In this document: in pieces, positions 45,871 through 57,100 of the stretch
Layout: each line of letters opens with the position of its first letter
Numbering within the stretch: the stretch's first letter is position 1
From: DASUPK01 sp963821705
Lineage (GTDB): Bacteria; Actinomycetota; Thermoleophilia; Solirubrobacterales; 70-9
Assembly: GCA_963821705.1 (NCBI GenBank)
Contig: CAWGEV010000004.1
Location: forward strand, 1-64,000
Direction of reading: 5' to 3'
DNA: 64,000 nucleotides
Program-made: the position numbers and the translations under genes
Notes under the pieces: model-generated
Database searches by the model: none
What the model was told of the DNA's origin: nothing
Seen by the model: only the letters and a program-made list of their open reading frames with translations

Positions 45871-48083
45871 GTAGACGCGGCTTGCGGCTTTGGATGCTGC
45901 GAGGCGCAGGCCGCCGGGTTCAGCTGGCCGTCCAGCCTGAATACGGAGATCTGATCATTCGCCTCGACCTGGACCCCGCCAGCCGCAGCGGTCCAGTAGG
46001 CCTCGACGGGTGCCAGGGATTGCGTCCGCTGGTCGGGGCCGATCACGGCGTACTGGTACCGCCCCTCATTGAGGGCCCGCACCCATTCCTGGCACTGGGC
46101 AACGAAGGCAGGCCCTCGCTGCAGATGTTGGGAGGCCTCGCCCGCGATGGGCAGATAGGCGCCGTGCGGGCCGTGTCTGGCGACGTACTGGACGTAATTG
46201 GAGAGGTCGTCGCCGTAGAAGACGTACTGCTTGAAGCCGGGGCGTCCTCCGACAACGGCGATGCGCGAGTCGTGCGGCTTGGCCCGGTTGAACCAGGCGA
46301 GCGCCGCCTTCATGCCGACGGGGAAGTCCCTGGGCGCAGTGCGGGCCTGGTAGCGGTCCTTGACGTAGTTGTCGCTCTTCGGCCAGCCGATGCCGACGAC
46401 GAGTGCGAGGGCGAGCACCGCTCCGGCGACGATCAGGGCCGGCGAGGCGCCGCGCTGCCGCCAGAGCGCCAGTCCGACCGGCACGAGGATCAGGAAGATG
46501 CCGAGGCCGATCGCGCCCGGCAGGAAGTGCCTGGTCCACTCGTGGCCGGAGAGGTGCCAGATCGGCACGGCCTGGACGAGCAGCAGGATCACCAGCGTCC
46601 CGATCACCCAGGGCTGGATGCGCGGCTTGAGCAGGCCGGAGTCGACGCCAAGCAGCATCGCGCCGAGGCCGATCGCGGGCGAGGCGTAGCGCAGGTTCGT
46701 GGTGAACGCGGTCGGGTCGCCCTGGGGCCCGGCGGCCGTGAGCGGCGTGAAGAGGTAGGCGATGCCGCTGAGCAGCGCCACAACACCGAGCATCCGGATC
46801 ACCGAGGTGCGCCCGCGCCAGATCGCCAGCAGGAAGCCGCCGATGACGACGGCGAGGACCAGCGGCCACAGGTCGCCGAAGCTGTCGTGGAGGCCGGGGA
46901 TCAGCTTGTGCCGGATGACGCTCCCGTCGGGCGGCAGCAGGTAGTGCGCGACGTTGTGCGGCACCCGGATGTTGATGTCGGCCTGGTCCGGGCCCGGCAG
47001 CGGGCCGGCCTTGATCCACGGCAGCGGGTTCCCGGCGTTCACCAGGTTCCGCGCGAACCAGAAGCCGCCGGTGACGAGCGAGCTCACCACCCAGATCCAG
47101 GTCGCCCGCCAGCGGTAGCCGGCGCAGACGGCGATCACGCCGATGGTGAGAAGCCCGAACGGTGCGAGCAGGTTGAGCTTCGTCCCCAGGGCGACCCCGG
47201 CTGCGAGGCCCGCCACGACGAGCGCGCCGTCCGGGATCCTTGCCCTCAGCCCGGGACCCCCGGAATGAAGCGTGTGGGCCGAATCCGCCGCGGCCCGCGC
47301 CTGCGCGTCAGCGTTGACGAGGATGGCCGCGGATGCGAGGAAGAAGAACAACCCCATCGTGTCGTTCTTGGCGTCCCCCGGCTGGTAGAGCAGCAGCATG
47401 TTCGCGTCGAGCACGAGCGCGATCGCGAGCACGGAGATCGGCCCCCCGCCGTAGACCCGCGCGAACGCCCACGCCGCGAGCAGGCAGAGCGCCATCCAGC
47501 CGATGTTCAGGAGCGGCGAGAGGAAGTCGTTGCCGAGGAAGAGGATTCCCGCCGAGTGGAGGAGCTCCGAGTTCTGCGGGTAGAACCAGACCGTCAGGTT
47601 GAGGACATCCGTGAAGTGCAGGGCGCCGACCTGGTGATCCTGGACGAAGCGGGCCGCGAACGGCGCGTTCTGCCAGGTGGTGTTCGGCAGGTACATGCCG
47701 ATGTCGAGACCGGTCTGGGTCGGCATCGCCCAGTGCGCCGCGACCAGGAACGCGCCGGCCACGGCGATCCCGAGGTAGAGCGGCCGCACGGGCGGCGACG
47801 GCAACGGCAGCCCCTGCCCCCGCGGCCTCAGGGCGTAGCCGAGCCCGACGCCCACGGCCAGCGTCGCCAGCAGGACCCACCCCGGCCGGTAGAGGCCGAC
47901 CACCCCGACCAGCTCGAGGATCACGATCAGCAGCGAGATCCCGAGCACCACCTCCGCGAGGCGGGCCGATGCGCCCGACCAGCCCGGCAGGAACCGTCCC
48001 CGCATGCCGACGGCGGCGAAGCCCATCGCCGCCGCGACGGCGATCAGCTCGATCGAGCCGGCGAGGTAGTGGCCGAAGCTCAC
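45867..48083 (-). CDS. GT-C-type membrane glycosyltransferase-like protein, paralogue 2 (altered loop motif)
   Basis: 738 residues, same architecture (N-terminus SFGHYLAGSIELIAVAAAM, FLPGWSGASARLAEVVLG). LTVWFYPQNSELLHSAG, GDAKNDTMGLFF, GTKLNLLA, FARNLVNAGNPLPW, FTPLTAAGPQGDP and NLRYASPA are retained. In the first outer loop the DxxWYH of the others reads NTTWQN, so the acidic residue and His are lost. The C-terminal domain keeps QYVFYGDDLSNYVQY, VAQCQEWVRALNEG and the end LNPAAC. If the Asp is catalytic, this member would be inactive or regulatory. GTG 48083; 4-base overlaps on both sides. Confidence 0.75.
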   Translation of the reverse strand: MSFGHYLAGSIELIAVAAAMGFAAVGMRGRFLPGWSGASARLAEVVLGISLLIVILELVGVVGLYRPGWVLLATLAVGVGLGYALRPRGQGLPLPSPPVRPLYLGIAVAGAFLVAAHWAMPTQTGLDIGMYLPNTTWQNAPFAARFVQDHQVGALHFTDVLNLTVWFYPQNSELLHSAGILFLGNDFLSPLLNIGWMALCLLAAWAFARVYGGGPISVLAIALVLDANMLLLYQPGDAKNDTMGLFFFLASAAILVNADAQARAAADSAHTLHSGGPGLRARIPDGALVVAGLAAGVALGTKLNLLAPFGLLTIGVIAVCAGYRWRATWIWVVSSLVTGGFWFARNLVNAGNPLPWIKAGPLPGPDQADINIRVPHNVAHYLLPPDGSVIRHKLIPGLHDSFGDLWPLVLAVVIGGFLLAIWRGRTSVIRMLGVVALLSGIAYLFTPLTAAGPQGDPTAFTTNLRYASPAIGLGAMLLGVDSGLLKPRIQPWVIGTLVILLLVQAVPIWHLSGHEWTRHFLPGAIGLGIFLILVPVGLALWRQRGASPALIVAGAVLALALVVGIGWPKSDNYVKDRYQARTAPRDFPVGMKAALAWFNRAKPHDSRIAVVGGRPGFKQYVFYGDDLSNYVQYVARHGPHGAYLPIAGEASQHLQRGPAFVAQCQEWVRALNEGRYQYAVIGPDQRTQSLAPVEAYWTAAAGGVQVEANDQISVFRLDGQLNPAACASQHPKPQAAST

Positions 48084-50320
48084 GCGAACGCCTTCCTGCC
48101 GAGCTCTGAGCAGGTCGCCGGGTCGAGCGGCCCGACGATCCTGTAGACGGCGGCCGGCCCGGAGTGGATCACGACCCTCACGTTCTTGTCGCTCTCGGTC
48201 CAGAGGGCCTCAGGCGGCGCCACCGTCTCGATCGCCCCGAGCTTCGGCGTGGTGACGATGTAGTCGTAGTGACCGTCGTTGATCGCCCGGCGCCAGGCGG
48301 TGCAGCTGACGATCGGGCGGTAGGTCCCGTGGTTGAGCTGCTGGCCGATGTACTGGACGTGGTTGGTGAGGTCGGTCCCGTAGAAGAAGTACTGGCCGAA
48401 GGCGGAGGCACGGCCGACCACTCCGATCCGCTGATGGCTCGCCTTCCGCCCCCAGTCCTGGAGCGGCTGCCACTGGGGCGAGGCCCTGAAGCCGCCGCCA
48501 AGGGGTGGCCGCGAGGCCGTGACGTAGCGATGGTCGAGGTAGTAGCTCTCGCGGACGCGTCCCAGGGCGACCGCCGTCACCGCCATCACCAGGCCGAAGG
48601 CCACCAGCGCCACCGTGGGAATCCGCCTGCGCTGACCCGCCACGATCAGGGCCGGGACGCCCACGATCAGGAAGGCGAGGCAGATCGCGGCCAGGTGGTG
48701 CGAGTATTTCCAGTTGTGCTGGATCACGGTCCCCTGGATCAACAGGACCGTGAACAGGCCGATCAGGATCCAGGGGCGGTTCCCGTGGCGGAACCACGGG
48801 ATCAGCGGCAGGAGCAGGAAGCCGACCATCAGCACCGGGGCCACGTAGCGCAGGTTGGCGTCGAAGCCGCTCGGGTCGTACGGATTGCCGGACGCCGTCA
48901 GCGGCGTGAAGATGTAGGCGATCCCGGCGACCATGCCGGTGACGGCCAGGATCCGCATCAGCGCGCTGCCTCCCCGCAAGAAGGCCCAGACGAGGGCCAC
49001 GATCACCACCGCGAGGATCACGGGCCAGAGCGGCCCCAGTCGGTCATGAAGCACCGGCGTCAGCTTGTGGGTCCAGACGAGCGGGTCGTTGTAGTACTCG
49101 CTCAGCGAGTGCGGCGGCCGGGGGTAGAGCGCGAGCTGGTCCGGTCCCGGGAGGTGGATCGGCCCGATCTTGTGGATCTGCGGGAACGGGTTCAGCGCGT
49201 AGACGAAGTTCCGCCCGTACCAGAAACCGCAGGTGATCGCGACGCCGCCGAGCCAGACGCCGAGGGCCTTCAGCCAGTGCTGCCGGCCGCCCAGGATCGC
49301 CACCCCGATCGTGAACGCCGCGATCGTCGCCAGCAGCGTGATCTTGGTGCCGACCCCCAGCCCTGCGGCCAGCCCGGCCATGAAGAGCGGTCCGGCCCCG
49401 ACCGTGGCCAGAGCCCGCGGATCCCCCTCGACCGGGACGTCCTCGACCACCCCCGGCTCCAACTCGCCGGTCGTGGTGGCCGTGTAGCCCTGCTCTCGCC
49501 GCGCCTGCGCGGCCTCCCGACCCGCGTGCGCGCTGGCTGCCCCGTCCACGAGAAACGCCAGCGCGGCCATCAGGAAGAAGAGCCCGGCGGCGTCGTTCGG
49601 GCCCTGGCCCGCCTGGGAGCCGACCAGCATGTTCGAGTCGAGCACGACCGCCGCGCCGAGCACGGTCACTCCGCCGATGCCATAGGGCCGCCCCACGCAC
49701 CAGGCGGCCAGCAGGCAGAGCGCGACCCACATCAGGTTCATCAGCGGCGAGAGGAAGTCCGTCTTCAGGAAGACGATCCCGACCCCGTGCAGGAGCTCGG
49801 AGTTCTGCGGGTAGAACCACGCGGCGAGCTTGAGCGGGTCGGTGAAGTGGAGCGGCCCGACGTGACCCGTCTGCGCGAACCGAGCCGAGAAGGACATGTG
49901 GTACCAGGTGGTGTCCTGGTAGTACATGCCCTGGTCGACCGCCTGGCTCGTCGGCAGGGCCCAGTGGACGACGACCAGGACCGCGGCCGCGATCCCGATG
50001 CCGACCATGATCGCGCTCGATCTCACCTCGGGCGTCTCGGGAGCGTCGGGAAGGCCACGCCGCCGGGCGAACCAGGCCGCGCCCAATCCCGCGGCCACGT
50101 AGCCGATCAGCAGCGGGACCTCCTTGAAGAGCCCCAGCACGCCGAGGATCTCGGAGACCACGATCAGCATCGAGATGCCGATCACCACCTCCGCGAGCCG
50201 CGCGAGCGCGCCCGTCCAGGCGGGCGTGAAAAGCGCTCGCAGGTGATAGGCGCCAATGCCGAGAGCGGTAACGATCACCGCCAGCTCCGCCGCGCCGAGC
50301 AGGTACCGGCCTGTACTCAT
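48080..50320 (-). CDS. GT-C-type membrane glycosyltransferase-like protein, paralogue 1 (first in operon)
   Basis: 746 residues; first-transcribed of the four. N-terminus STGRYLLGAAELAVIVTAL; loop DTTWYHMSFSARFAQ; AAWFYPQNSELLHGVG; WCVGRPYG; GQGPNDAAGLFFLM; GTKITLLATI; GRNFVYALNPFPQIHKIGPI; FTPLTASGNP...NLRYVAPVL. The C-terminal domain has FGQYFFYGTDLTNHVQYIG, IVSCTAWRRAINDGHYDYIV and LDPATC. A cytoplasmic insertion of about 55 polar residues (RREQGYTATTTGELEPG) follows TM5-6. ATG 50320; preceded by a palindrome and a terminator-like hairpin. Confidence 0.75.
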   Translation of the reverse strand: MSTGRYLLGAAELAVIVTALGIGAYHLRALFTPAWTGALARLAEVVIGISMLIVVSEILGVLGLFKEVPLLIGYVAAGLGAAWFARRRGLPDAPETPEVRSSAIMVGIGIAAAVLVVVHWALPTSQAVDQGMYYQDTTWYHMSFSARFAQTGHVGPLHFTDPLKLAAWFYPQNSELLHGVGIVFLKTDFLSPLMNLMWVALCLLAAWCVGRPYGIGGVTVLGAAVVLDSNMLVGSQAGQGPNDAAGLFFLMAALAFLVDGAASAHAGREAAQARREQGYTATTTGELEPGVVEDVPVEGDPRALATVGAGPLFMAGLAAGLGVGTKITLLATIAAFTIGVAILGGRQHWLKALGVWLGGVAITCGFWYGRNFVYALNPFPQIHKIGPIHLPGPDQLALYPRPPHSLSEYYNDPLVWTHKLTPVLHDRLGPLWPVILAVVIVALVWAFLRGGSALMRILAVTGMVAGIAYIFTPLTASGNPYDPSGFDANLRYVAPVLMVGFLLLPLIPWFRHGNRPWILIGLFTVLLIQGTVIQHNWKYSHHLAAICLAFLIVGVPALIVAGQRRRIPTVALVAFGLVMAVTAVALGRVRESYYLDHRYVTASRPPLGGGFRASPQWQPLQDWGRKASHQRIGVVGRASAFGQYFFYGTDLTNHVQYIGQQLNHGTYRPIVSCTAWRRAINDGHYDYIVTTPKLGAIETVAPPEALWTESDKNVRVVIHSGPAAVYRIVGPLDPATCSELGRKAFA

Positions 50321-50346
50321 CGGCTCATCAGGTCAATCACAGAAAA

Positions 50347-50370
50347 CGCGCACACCAGGCGGCGTGCGCG
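50347..50370 (-). terminator. Rho-independent-type hairpin between ftsB and the GT-C-like operon
   Basis: On the minus strand: perfect 7-base GC stem CGCGCAC/GTGCGCG with a 10-base loop, followed by TTTT (50343-50346). It lies 27 bases before the first GT-C-like ATG and 50 bases after the ftsB stop. It may end ftsB transcription or act as a leader attenuator for the operon. Confidence 0.65.
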
Positions 50371-50375
50371 CGGAG

Positions 50376-50392
50376 CGCGGATCATATCCGCG
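50376..50392. promoter_or_regulatory. 17-base inverted repeat with embedded -10-like element
   Basis: CGCGGAT-CAT-ATCCGCG, perfect 7-base arms. On the minus strand TATGAT (50381-50386) lies across its centre and resembles a -10 hexamer; no convincing -35 was found. Located between ftsB and the GT-C-like operon, so it is a plausible operator-promoter for the latter. Confidence 0.4.
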
Positions 50393-50421
50393 GAATAAAC
50401 GGCAGGTGGCTTAAGCGCCGC

Positions 50422-50760
50422 TCAGTCGCCGGGCAGGTGATGCACCACGTAGGCGTGCTCGCCCGGCTTGACCATGCCCAGCCTGCGTGCCTCGGTCTCG
50501 AGCGTCGCGGGGCTCGAGGCCGCCCGCAGCTGACTGGTCAGGTCCACCTTCTCCCGCTTGAGCTCCGCCAGCTTGGATTCGCTCGATTTCGAGCCCTGCC
50601 AGGCCTCGAGCAGGCTCACCATCGGGTTCAGATAGGAGACCATCACGCCGAACAGGACCAACACGAGGGCGATTCGGCCGACCCGGTCCCAGCGGATCCG
50701 ACTCGGACCGGTACGACGCTGCACCCGCCTGCGAGGCGCTGCATATGCCCTGCTGCTCAT
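50422..50760 (-). CDS. ftsB: Cell-division protein FtsB/DivIC (septum formation initiator)
   Basis: 112 residues: basic N-terminus, one membrane helix (GRIALVLVLFGVMVSYLNPM), then a coiled coil (SKLAELKREKVDLTSQLR) and the C-terminal segment LETEARRLGMVKPGEHAYVV, the DivIC/FtsB signature. It belongs to the divisome FtsQ-FtsL-FtsB bridge. Located directly after enolase as in most actinobacteria. Confidence 0.88.
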   Translation of the reverse strand: MSSRAYAAPRRRVQRRTGPSRIRWDRVGRIALVLVLFGVMVSYLNPMVSLLEAWQGSKSSESKLAELKREKVDLTSQLRAASSPATLETEARRLGMVKPGEHAYVVHHLPGD

Positions 50761-50796
50761 GGGAGAAGATTCGGCCCCTGAGTCCCAGACTCCTTC

Positions 50797-52104
<1,308 letters not shown>

Positions 52105-52137
52105 CAGGCTGGAAAAGCTATCGGGAGACGGCGGCTC

Positions 52138-52785
52138 TCAGCCGTCAGCCTCCGCGACCCGGCGCGCGGCGGCCCTCAGTGCCAGCTCCGGATCGACCCC
52201 CAGCTGCCGTGAGGCCGCCACGGCCTCGAGCAGCAGGGTGCCGACCAGATGCTCGGCCTCCGCCCGCGTCTCGGGATCGGACTTCGGGCCGCCGGGCTTT
52301 GCCTCCGCCGCGGATCCCTCCGGATCCACCCGCCGGAGGACCTTCCGGGCGTAGAGCAGCGCCGGCAGGTTCTCGGGCAGCTCGCGCGGCTCGTCGCCCC
52401 CACCCTCGACCTCGCGCTTGATCTCCTCCCACTGCGAGAGGACCTGACCGGCGGTCTGGAGCTCGCGGTCGCCGTAGACGTGCGGATGCCGGCGGATCAG
52501 CTTCGCCGCGCAGGACTCCGCCACGGCCGCCAGATCCCCGTCCCCGCGCTCCTCGAGCAGCAGCGAGAGGAACAGCACCTGGAAGAGCACGTCGCCGAGC
52601 TCGTCCACCATCGCCTCGGTGTCGTCGCGATTGGCGGCATCGGCAAGCTCGTAGGCCTCCTCGACCGTGTGGGGGACGATCGACCGGGCGTCCTGCTCGC
52701 GGTCCCAGGGACACTCACGGCGCAGCCGTCTGGTGACCTCGTCGAGGTGCTCCAGCGCCCGCAGATATGGCGGCGTGCTGGTCAG
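52138..52785 (-). CDS. mazG: Nucleoside-triphosphate pyrophosphohydrolase MazG
   Basis: About 215 residues. CPWDREQDARSI, then VEEAYELADAA with the metal-binding Glu/Asp, and MVDELGDVLFQVLF (ExxD) are the MazG fold; the C-terminal half holds KLIRRHPHVYGD and LPALLYARKVL. Hydrolyses (d)NTPs to NMP and pyrophosphate. No ATG/GTG/TTG lies at the right place; the frame opens at a CTG (52783-52785) that overlaps the upstream stop as CTGA, so CTG or a miscalled base is the probable start. Confidence 0.9.
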   Translation of the reverse strand: MTSTPPYLRALEHLDEVTRRLRRECPWDREQDARSIVPHTVEEAYELADAANRDDTEAMVDELGDVLFQVLFLSLLLEERGDGDLAAVAESCAAKLIRRHPHVYGDRELQTAGQVLSQWEEIKREVEGGGDEPRELPENLPALLYARKVLRRVDPEGSAAEAKPGGPKSDPETRAEAEHLVGTLLLEAVAASRQLGVDPELALRAAARRVAEADG

Positions 52786-54167
52786 CCGCCCGGGCCGAGG
52801 CCGGAGAGGCCGGCCGGGAGGCTCTGCGTGCTCGAAGCACCCGAGCCCGGCGGATGCGGACCCTGCGGCCGTCCGCCCGTGGAGATCGTGAACGGCTTGA
52901 AGGAGCCTGGCTCACCGGGCGTCGGGCCCGAGCCCGTGCACTGAAGCGTGCCGCTGGTGCCGGGCGCGCCCTGGCTGGTCGCGCTCGCCTGGCAGGAGGC
53001 GAAGACGGGCGCCGGGCAGCCCCCGCTGGGCTGGCCGGGGGTCGGAGGCGCGAGCTTGGACGGGTTGCAGGTCGGCCCGCCGCCGTTGAAGTTCCCGCAG
53101 CCGACGACCTCGTAGCCGCTCGCGCACTGGGTCAGGTTGGTCCAGTAGTCGCGGAAGTGCTGTCCGAAGGCGCTCAGAGCCTCCTGCTGGAGCTGCGAGC
53201 GGATCTGGGCCTTGATCTGGGTACTCACAGTCTGCGGAGCCCCGCCCGTCGACGGCGTAGTGGTGTCGGAGAAGCCCTGGACGTGCTTCGGCGTCGCGGC
53301 GATCACCTCGAAGACGTAGTTGCCGGTGGGGGTGACGACCGGGCCCTGGATCTCGTTGAGCGGCGCCTTGAAGATGTCGTCGTCGAGCGGCTGCTGGAAG
53401 GAGCCGGGGACCACGTCGGTGCGCAGGCCGCCCTTGTCCTTGGAGGTCGGATCGGTGGAGTACTGAGCGGCGACCTTCTGCCAGTTGGCCGCGGAGTCGT
53501 CGGCGCGGAGCGCCTGATAGGCCAGGTCGATCTGGTGGGCGTCCTTGTTCTGGACGATCCGGATGGTGCGCTTCGCCGGCTGGGTGAACTGCTGCTGGTT
53601 GGCGTCGTAGTAGTTGCGGGCGTCGCCGTCGGAGACGGTGCCGACGCTGTTCTGGACATTTGTCTGGATCTTGTTCTGGATCAACTGGAGCTTGGCGCGC
53701 TCGAGCACGTCGGCCTCTGTGAGGCCGGCCTTGTCGCGGGCCTGGACGTACTCCTGCTGCGTCTTGAACTGGGACTTGATCTGCTGGAGCGACTGCTGGA
53801 CCTGGGTGTCGGTGAAGGTGAGGCCCTGCTTGTTCGCCTCGCCGACGATCCAGGCGATCTGGAGGGCGGTCTGCATCGTCTGGTCCTTGAGCTGCTTGTA
53901 CTGCGGATCGCTCGGCTGCGGGACCGTCTGGCTGCCGCTCTGCTTGGCCGTCTGCACCAGGAAGCGGTTGAAGTCGGCCGTGCTGATGTGACCACTGTCC
54001 ACCAGCCCCGGAATGTTGATGCTCGAGTCGTCGATCACGGCGACGTCGTTGGACGGGACGCTCGGGTGGCCGACCCCGACGGCGGCGGCGACGATCGCGA
54101 CCATGGCGACGAGCAGGACGCCCGCGAAGATCGCGAGATTCCGCTGTGAGAGGAATCCTCGGTTCAC
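52782..54167 (-). CDS. Membrane-anchored SurA/PpiC-type peptidyl-prolyl isomerase
   Basis: 461 residues. One N-terminal membrane helix (LAIFAGVLLVAMVAIVAAAVG), a SurA-like chaperone region (DSGHISTADFNRFLVQTA, VGEANKQGLTFTDTQVQQSL), then a parvulin domain (AYQALRADDSAANWQKVAAQ, GGLRTDVVPGSFQQPLDDDI). The last 120 residues are Gly/Pro/Ser-rich with several Cys. Folds secreted proteins outside the membrane. Located between mfd and mazG. Confidence 0.88.
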   Translation of the reverse strand: MNRGFLSQRNLAIFAGVLLVAMVAIVAAAVGVGHPSVPSNDVAVIDDSSINIPGLVDSGHISTADFNRFLVQTAKQSGSQTVPQPSDPQYKQLKDQTMQTALQIAWIVGEANKQGLTFTDTQVQQSLQQIKSQFKTQQEYVQARDKAGLTEADVLERAKLQLIQNKIQTNVQNSVGTVSDGDARNYYDANQQQFTQPAKRTIRIVQNKDAHQIDLAYQALRADDSAANWQKVAAQYSTDPTSKDKGGLRTDVVPGSFQQPLDDDIFKAPLNEIQGPVVTPTGNYVFEVIAATPKHVQGFSDTTTPSTGGAPQTVSTQIKAQIRSQLQQEALSAFGQHFRDYWTNLTQCASGYEVVGCGNFNGGGPTCNPSKLAPPTPGQPSGGCPAPVFASCQASATSQGAPGTSGTLQCTGSGPTPGEPGSFKPFTISTGGRPQGPHPPGSGASSTQSLPAGLSGLGPGG

Positions 54168-54191
54168 AGGGGCGGCAGCATAGCCGGACGC

Positions 54192-57100
54192 CTAAGTTGG
54201 CGCTAAGCCCGGGCCGGTGGGAGCCAGGGCGGCCGTCGCCGCGCCCAGCCCTTCGACCAGCGCGAGCAGCGCGCCGAGCCGGGCACCCGGCTCCTCCGGC
54301 ACCGGAACGGCGATCGTCCGCTCGCGCCACTGGAAGATCGCCTCCGGGACTCGCTCGTTGAGCGCCGTCACCTGCTCGGAGTCGAGCTCGATCGGCGAGA
54401 CCCGCAGCCGGCCCGCGCGGAACTCGACGTTCCGCGCTCCGGCGTCACCCAGCGCGATCCGGACCCTCTGGAGGTCGATCAGGTTGGCCACCGACTCGGG
54501 CACCGGCCCGAAGCGGTCCTCGAGCTCCTCTCGCAGGGCCCTGAGCTCGCCGGGCTCGCGGGCCGCCGCGACCCGGCGGTGAACGTCGATCTTCGCCGCC
54601 TCGAACGGGATGTAGTCGGCCGGGACGTACGCGTCGACGTCGACCTCGATGCGCACCGGCTCGCGCGGCTCCTCAGGCAGCTCCTCCGCGCCGGTCCGGA
54701 GGGCCTCCGCCGCGTCCTCGAGCATCTGGCAGTAGAGCTCGAAGCCGACCGCGGCGACGTGGCCGGACTGCTCGTCACCGAGCAGGTTGCCCGCGCCCCG
54801 GATCTCCAGGTCGCGCATCGCCACGCGGAAGCCGGAGCCGAGCTCGGTGTTGTCCGACAGAGTCGCGAGGCGAGCCGCGGCGTCCGGGGTGAGCGCCTCG
54901 GCCGACGGGTAGAGCAGATAGGCGAAGGCGCGCTCGCTGCTTCGGCCCACCCGGCCGCGGATCTGGTACGCCTGAGCCAGCCCGAGCTGGTCCGCGCGCT
55001 CGGCCAGCAGAGTGTTCGCGGTCGGGATGTCGAGGCCGGCCTCGATGATCGTGGTGGTGACCAGGACGTCGTGCTCGCCTCGGACGAAGGCGAGCATCGT
55101 CGTCTCCAGATCGAGCTCGTCCATCTGCCCGTGCGCCTCCGCGAAGCGCACCCCCGGGCAGAGCGCCCGCAGCCGCTCCGCGGTCTCGTGCAGCGAGTCG
55201 ATTCGGTTGTGGAGGAAGAAGGCCTGCCCGCCGCGCTCCTTCTCCCTCACGATCGCCCGCTTCACCAGGTCCTCGTCATAGGGGCCGACGTGGGTCCGGA
55301 CGGGGCGGCGGCCCTCGGGAGGCGTTTCGATCACGGAGATGTCGCGAAGGCCGGCCAGCGACATCTGGAGAGTCCGCGGGATCGGGGTCGCCGAGAGCGA
55401 CAGCACGTCCACCTTGAGCTTCAGCTGGCGGAGCAGCTCCTTCTGCTTGACGCCGAAGCGCTGCTCCTCGTCGACGATCAGCAGCCCGAGGTCCTTGCCG
55501 CGGACGTCGCGGGAGAGCAGCCGGTGCGTGCCGATCAGGACGTCGACCTTCCCCTCGCTGAAGCGCTCCAGGACCTCCTTGATCTCGGCCTGCTTCCGGA
55601 GACGCGAGACCATCTCAACGTTGAATGCCGTCTCCGCGAAGCGCTCGCGGAAGGTGCCGAAGTGCTGCTGGGCCAGGATCGTGGTCGGGACGAGCATCAT
55701 CACCTGCTTGCCGTCGGCCGCCGCCTTGTGAGCCGCGCGGAGCGCGATCTCGGTCTTGCCGTACCCGACGTCCCCGCAGATCAGCCGGTCCATGGGTCGC
55801 TCCGACTCCATGTCGGCCTTGACCGCGTCGATCGCGTCCATCTGGTCCGCGGTCTCCCGATACGCGAAGGCCGCCTCGAACTCCATCTGCATCTCGCCGT
55901 CGAGGGGAAAGGCGTGTCCCTTCCGCACCTGCCGCTCCGCATAGAGATTGATCAATTCCCCGGCCATCGCGTGCGCTGCCCGTCGCGCACGCGACTTCAT
56001 GTTGAGCCAGCGCTTGCCGCCGAGTGAACTGAGAGCGGGCTCGTCCCCCTCGGCGCCGATGTAGCGGCTGATACGGGCGAGCTGGTCGGTCGGTGCGAAG
56101 ACGCGGTCGCCGTCCCGGTACTCAAGCTCCAGGTAGTCGCGGGTAACGCCGGCGAGCGTCCTGGTGTCGAAGCCGGAGAAGCGCGCCACGCCGTGGTCCT
56201 CGTGGACGACGTAGTCACCCACCCGAAGCTCGATGGCCGCGGCCAGGCGGGCCCGCGCCGAGACCGGCGCCGCCGCGCGGCGGCGATGGACGAGGCGGCG
56301 CTGGGGGATGACCGCCAACTGAAGCTCTGGAGCCAAGAATCCCTCCCTCAGGCGCGCCTCCGCGAAGCTCACCCCCGGCTCCTCGGGCGCCCGCTCGCCG
56401 AGGAAGGGGACGTCGATCCGCTGCAGGTTGAAGCGGGCGCGCTCGGCCTCCCCCCTGCCCTCGAACGCCACGACGGTCCGGTAGCCGGAGCGGGTCAGCT
56501 TCTCAAGCTCCCCCTCGGCCTCCGTCAGGGTCCTCGATGGGAACTCGGCGCGCTGCGCCCGGAACGAGTGCTCCTGACCCGTGTCCGCTCCCAGCGAGAG
56601 CCGGGCCCGCTCCTGGAGCGGCGCCGAGACGTCGACGTAGAGGCGCCTCGCGTCCTCCTCGATCATCGCGGCGGTGACGTCCTCCCAGTGGTCGTGCAGG
56701 GCCCCCGGGATCTCCTCGGCGGCGGCGATCACGACCAGCGCGCCCTCCGGCACCAGGTCCAGGGGCGCAAGGAAGGCCTCATAAACGGGTGGCGCCTCGC
56801 CTTCGGCTGCGGCGCCCCCTCGCATCAAGGCCTCGTCGCGGTGTTCCTCCGAGAGCTCGGCGGCCGGGGCCAGCTCGACGCGCTCCGCATCGCCGAGCGA
56901 CCGCTGGGTGAAAACCGAGAACCGGCGCATCGAGTCGATCTCGTCGCCGAAGAGCTCGATCCGGATCGCCTGCTCCTCGGTCGCCGGGTAGACGTCGAGG
57001 ATCCCGCCGCGAAGCGCGAACTGGCCGCGCTCCTCGACCTGGTCGGTCCGGTCGTAGCCGGCGTCCGCGAGCAGCAGGGTGACGTCCTCGAGGTCGACGC

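Noticed and set aside
41225..50398. Very long plus-strand frames (886, 413, 754 and 744 codons) opposite the GT-C-like genes
   Set aside because: They are rich in Arg/Asp/Glu/Pro with no motifs, exactly mirror the codon bias of the minus-strand genes, and are the usual antisense shadows of GC-rich DNA.
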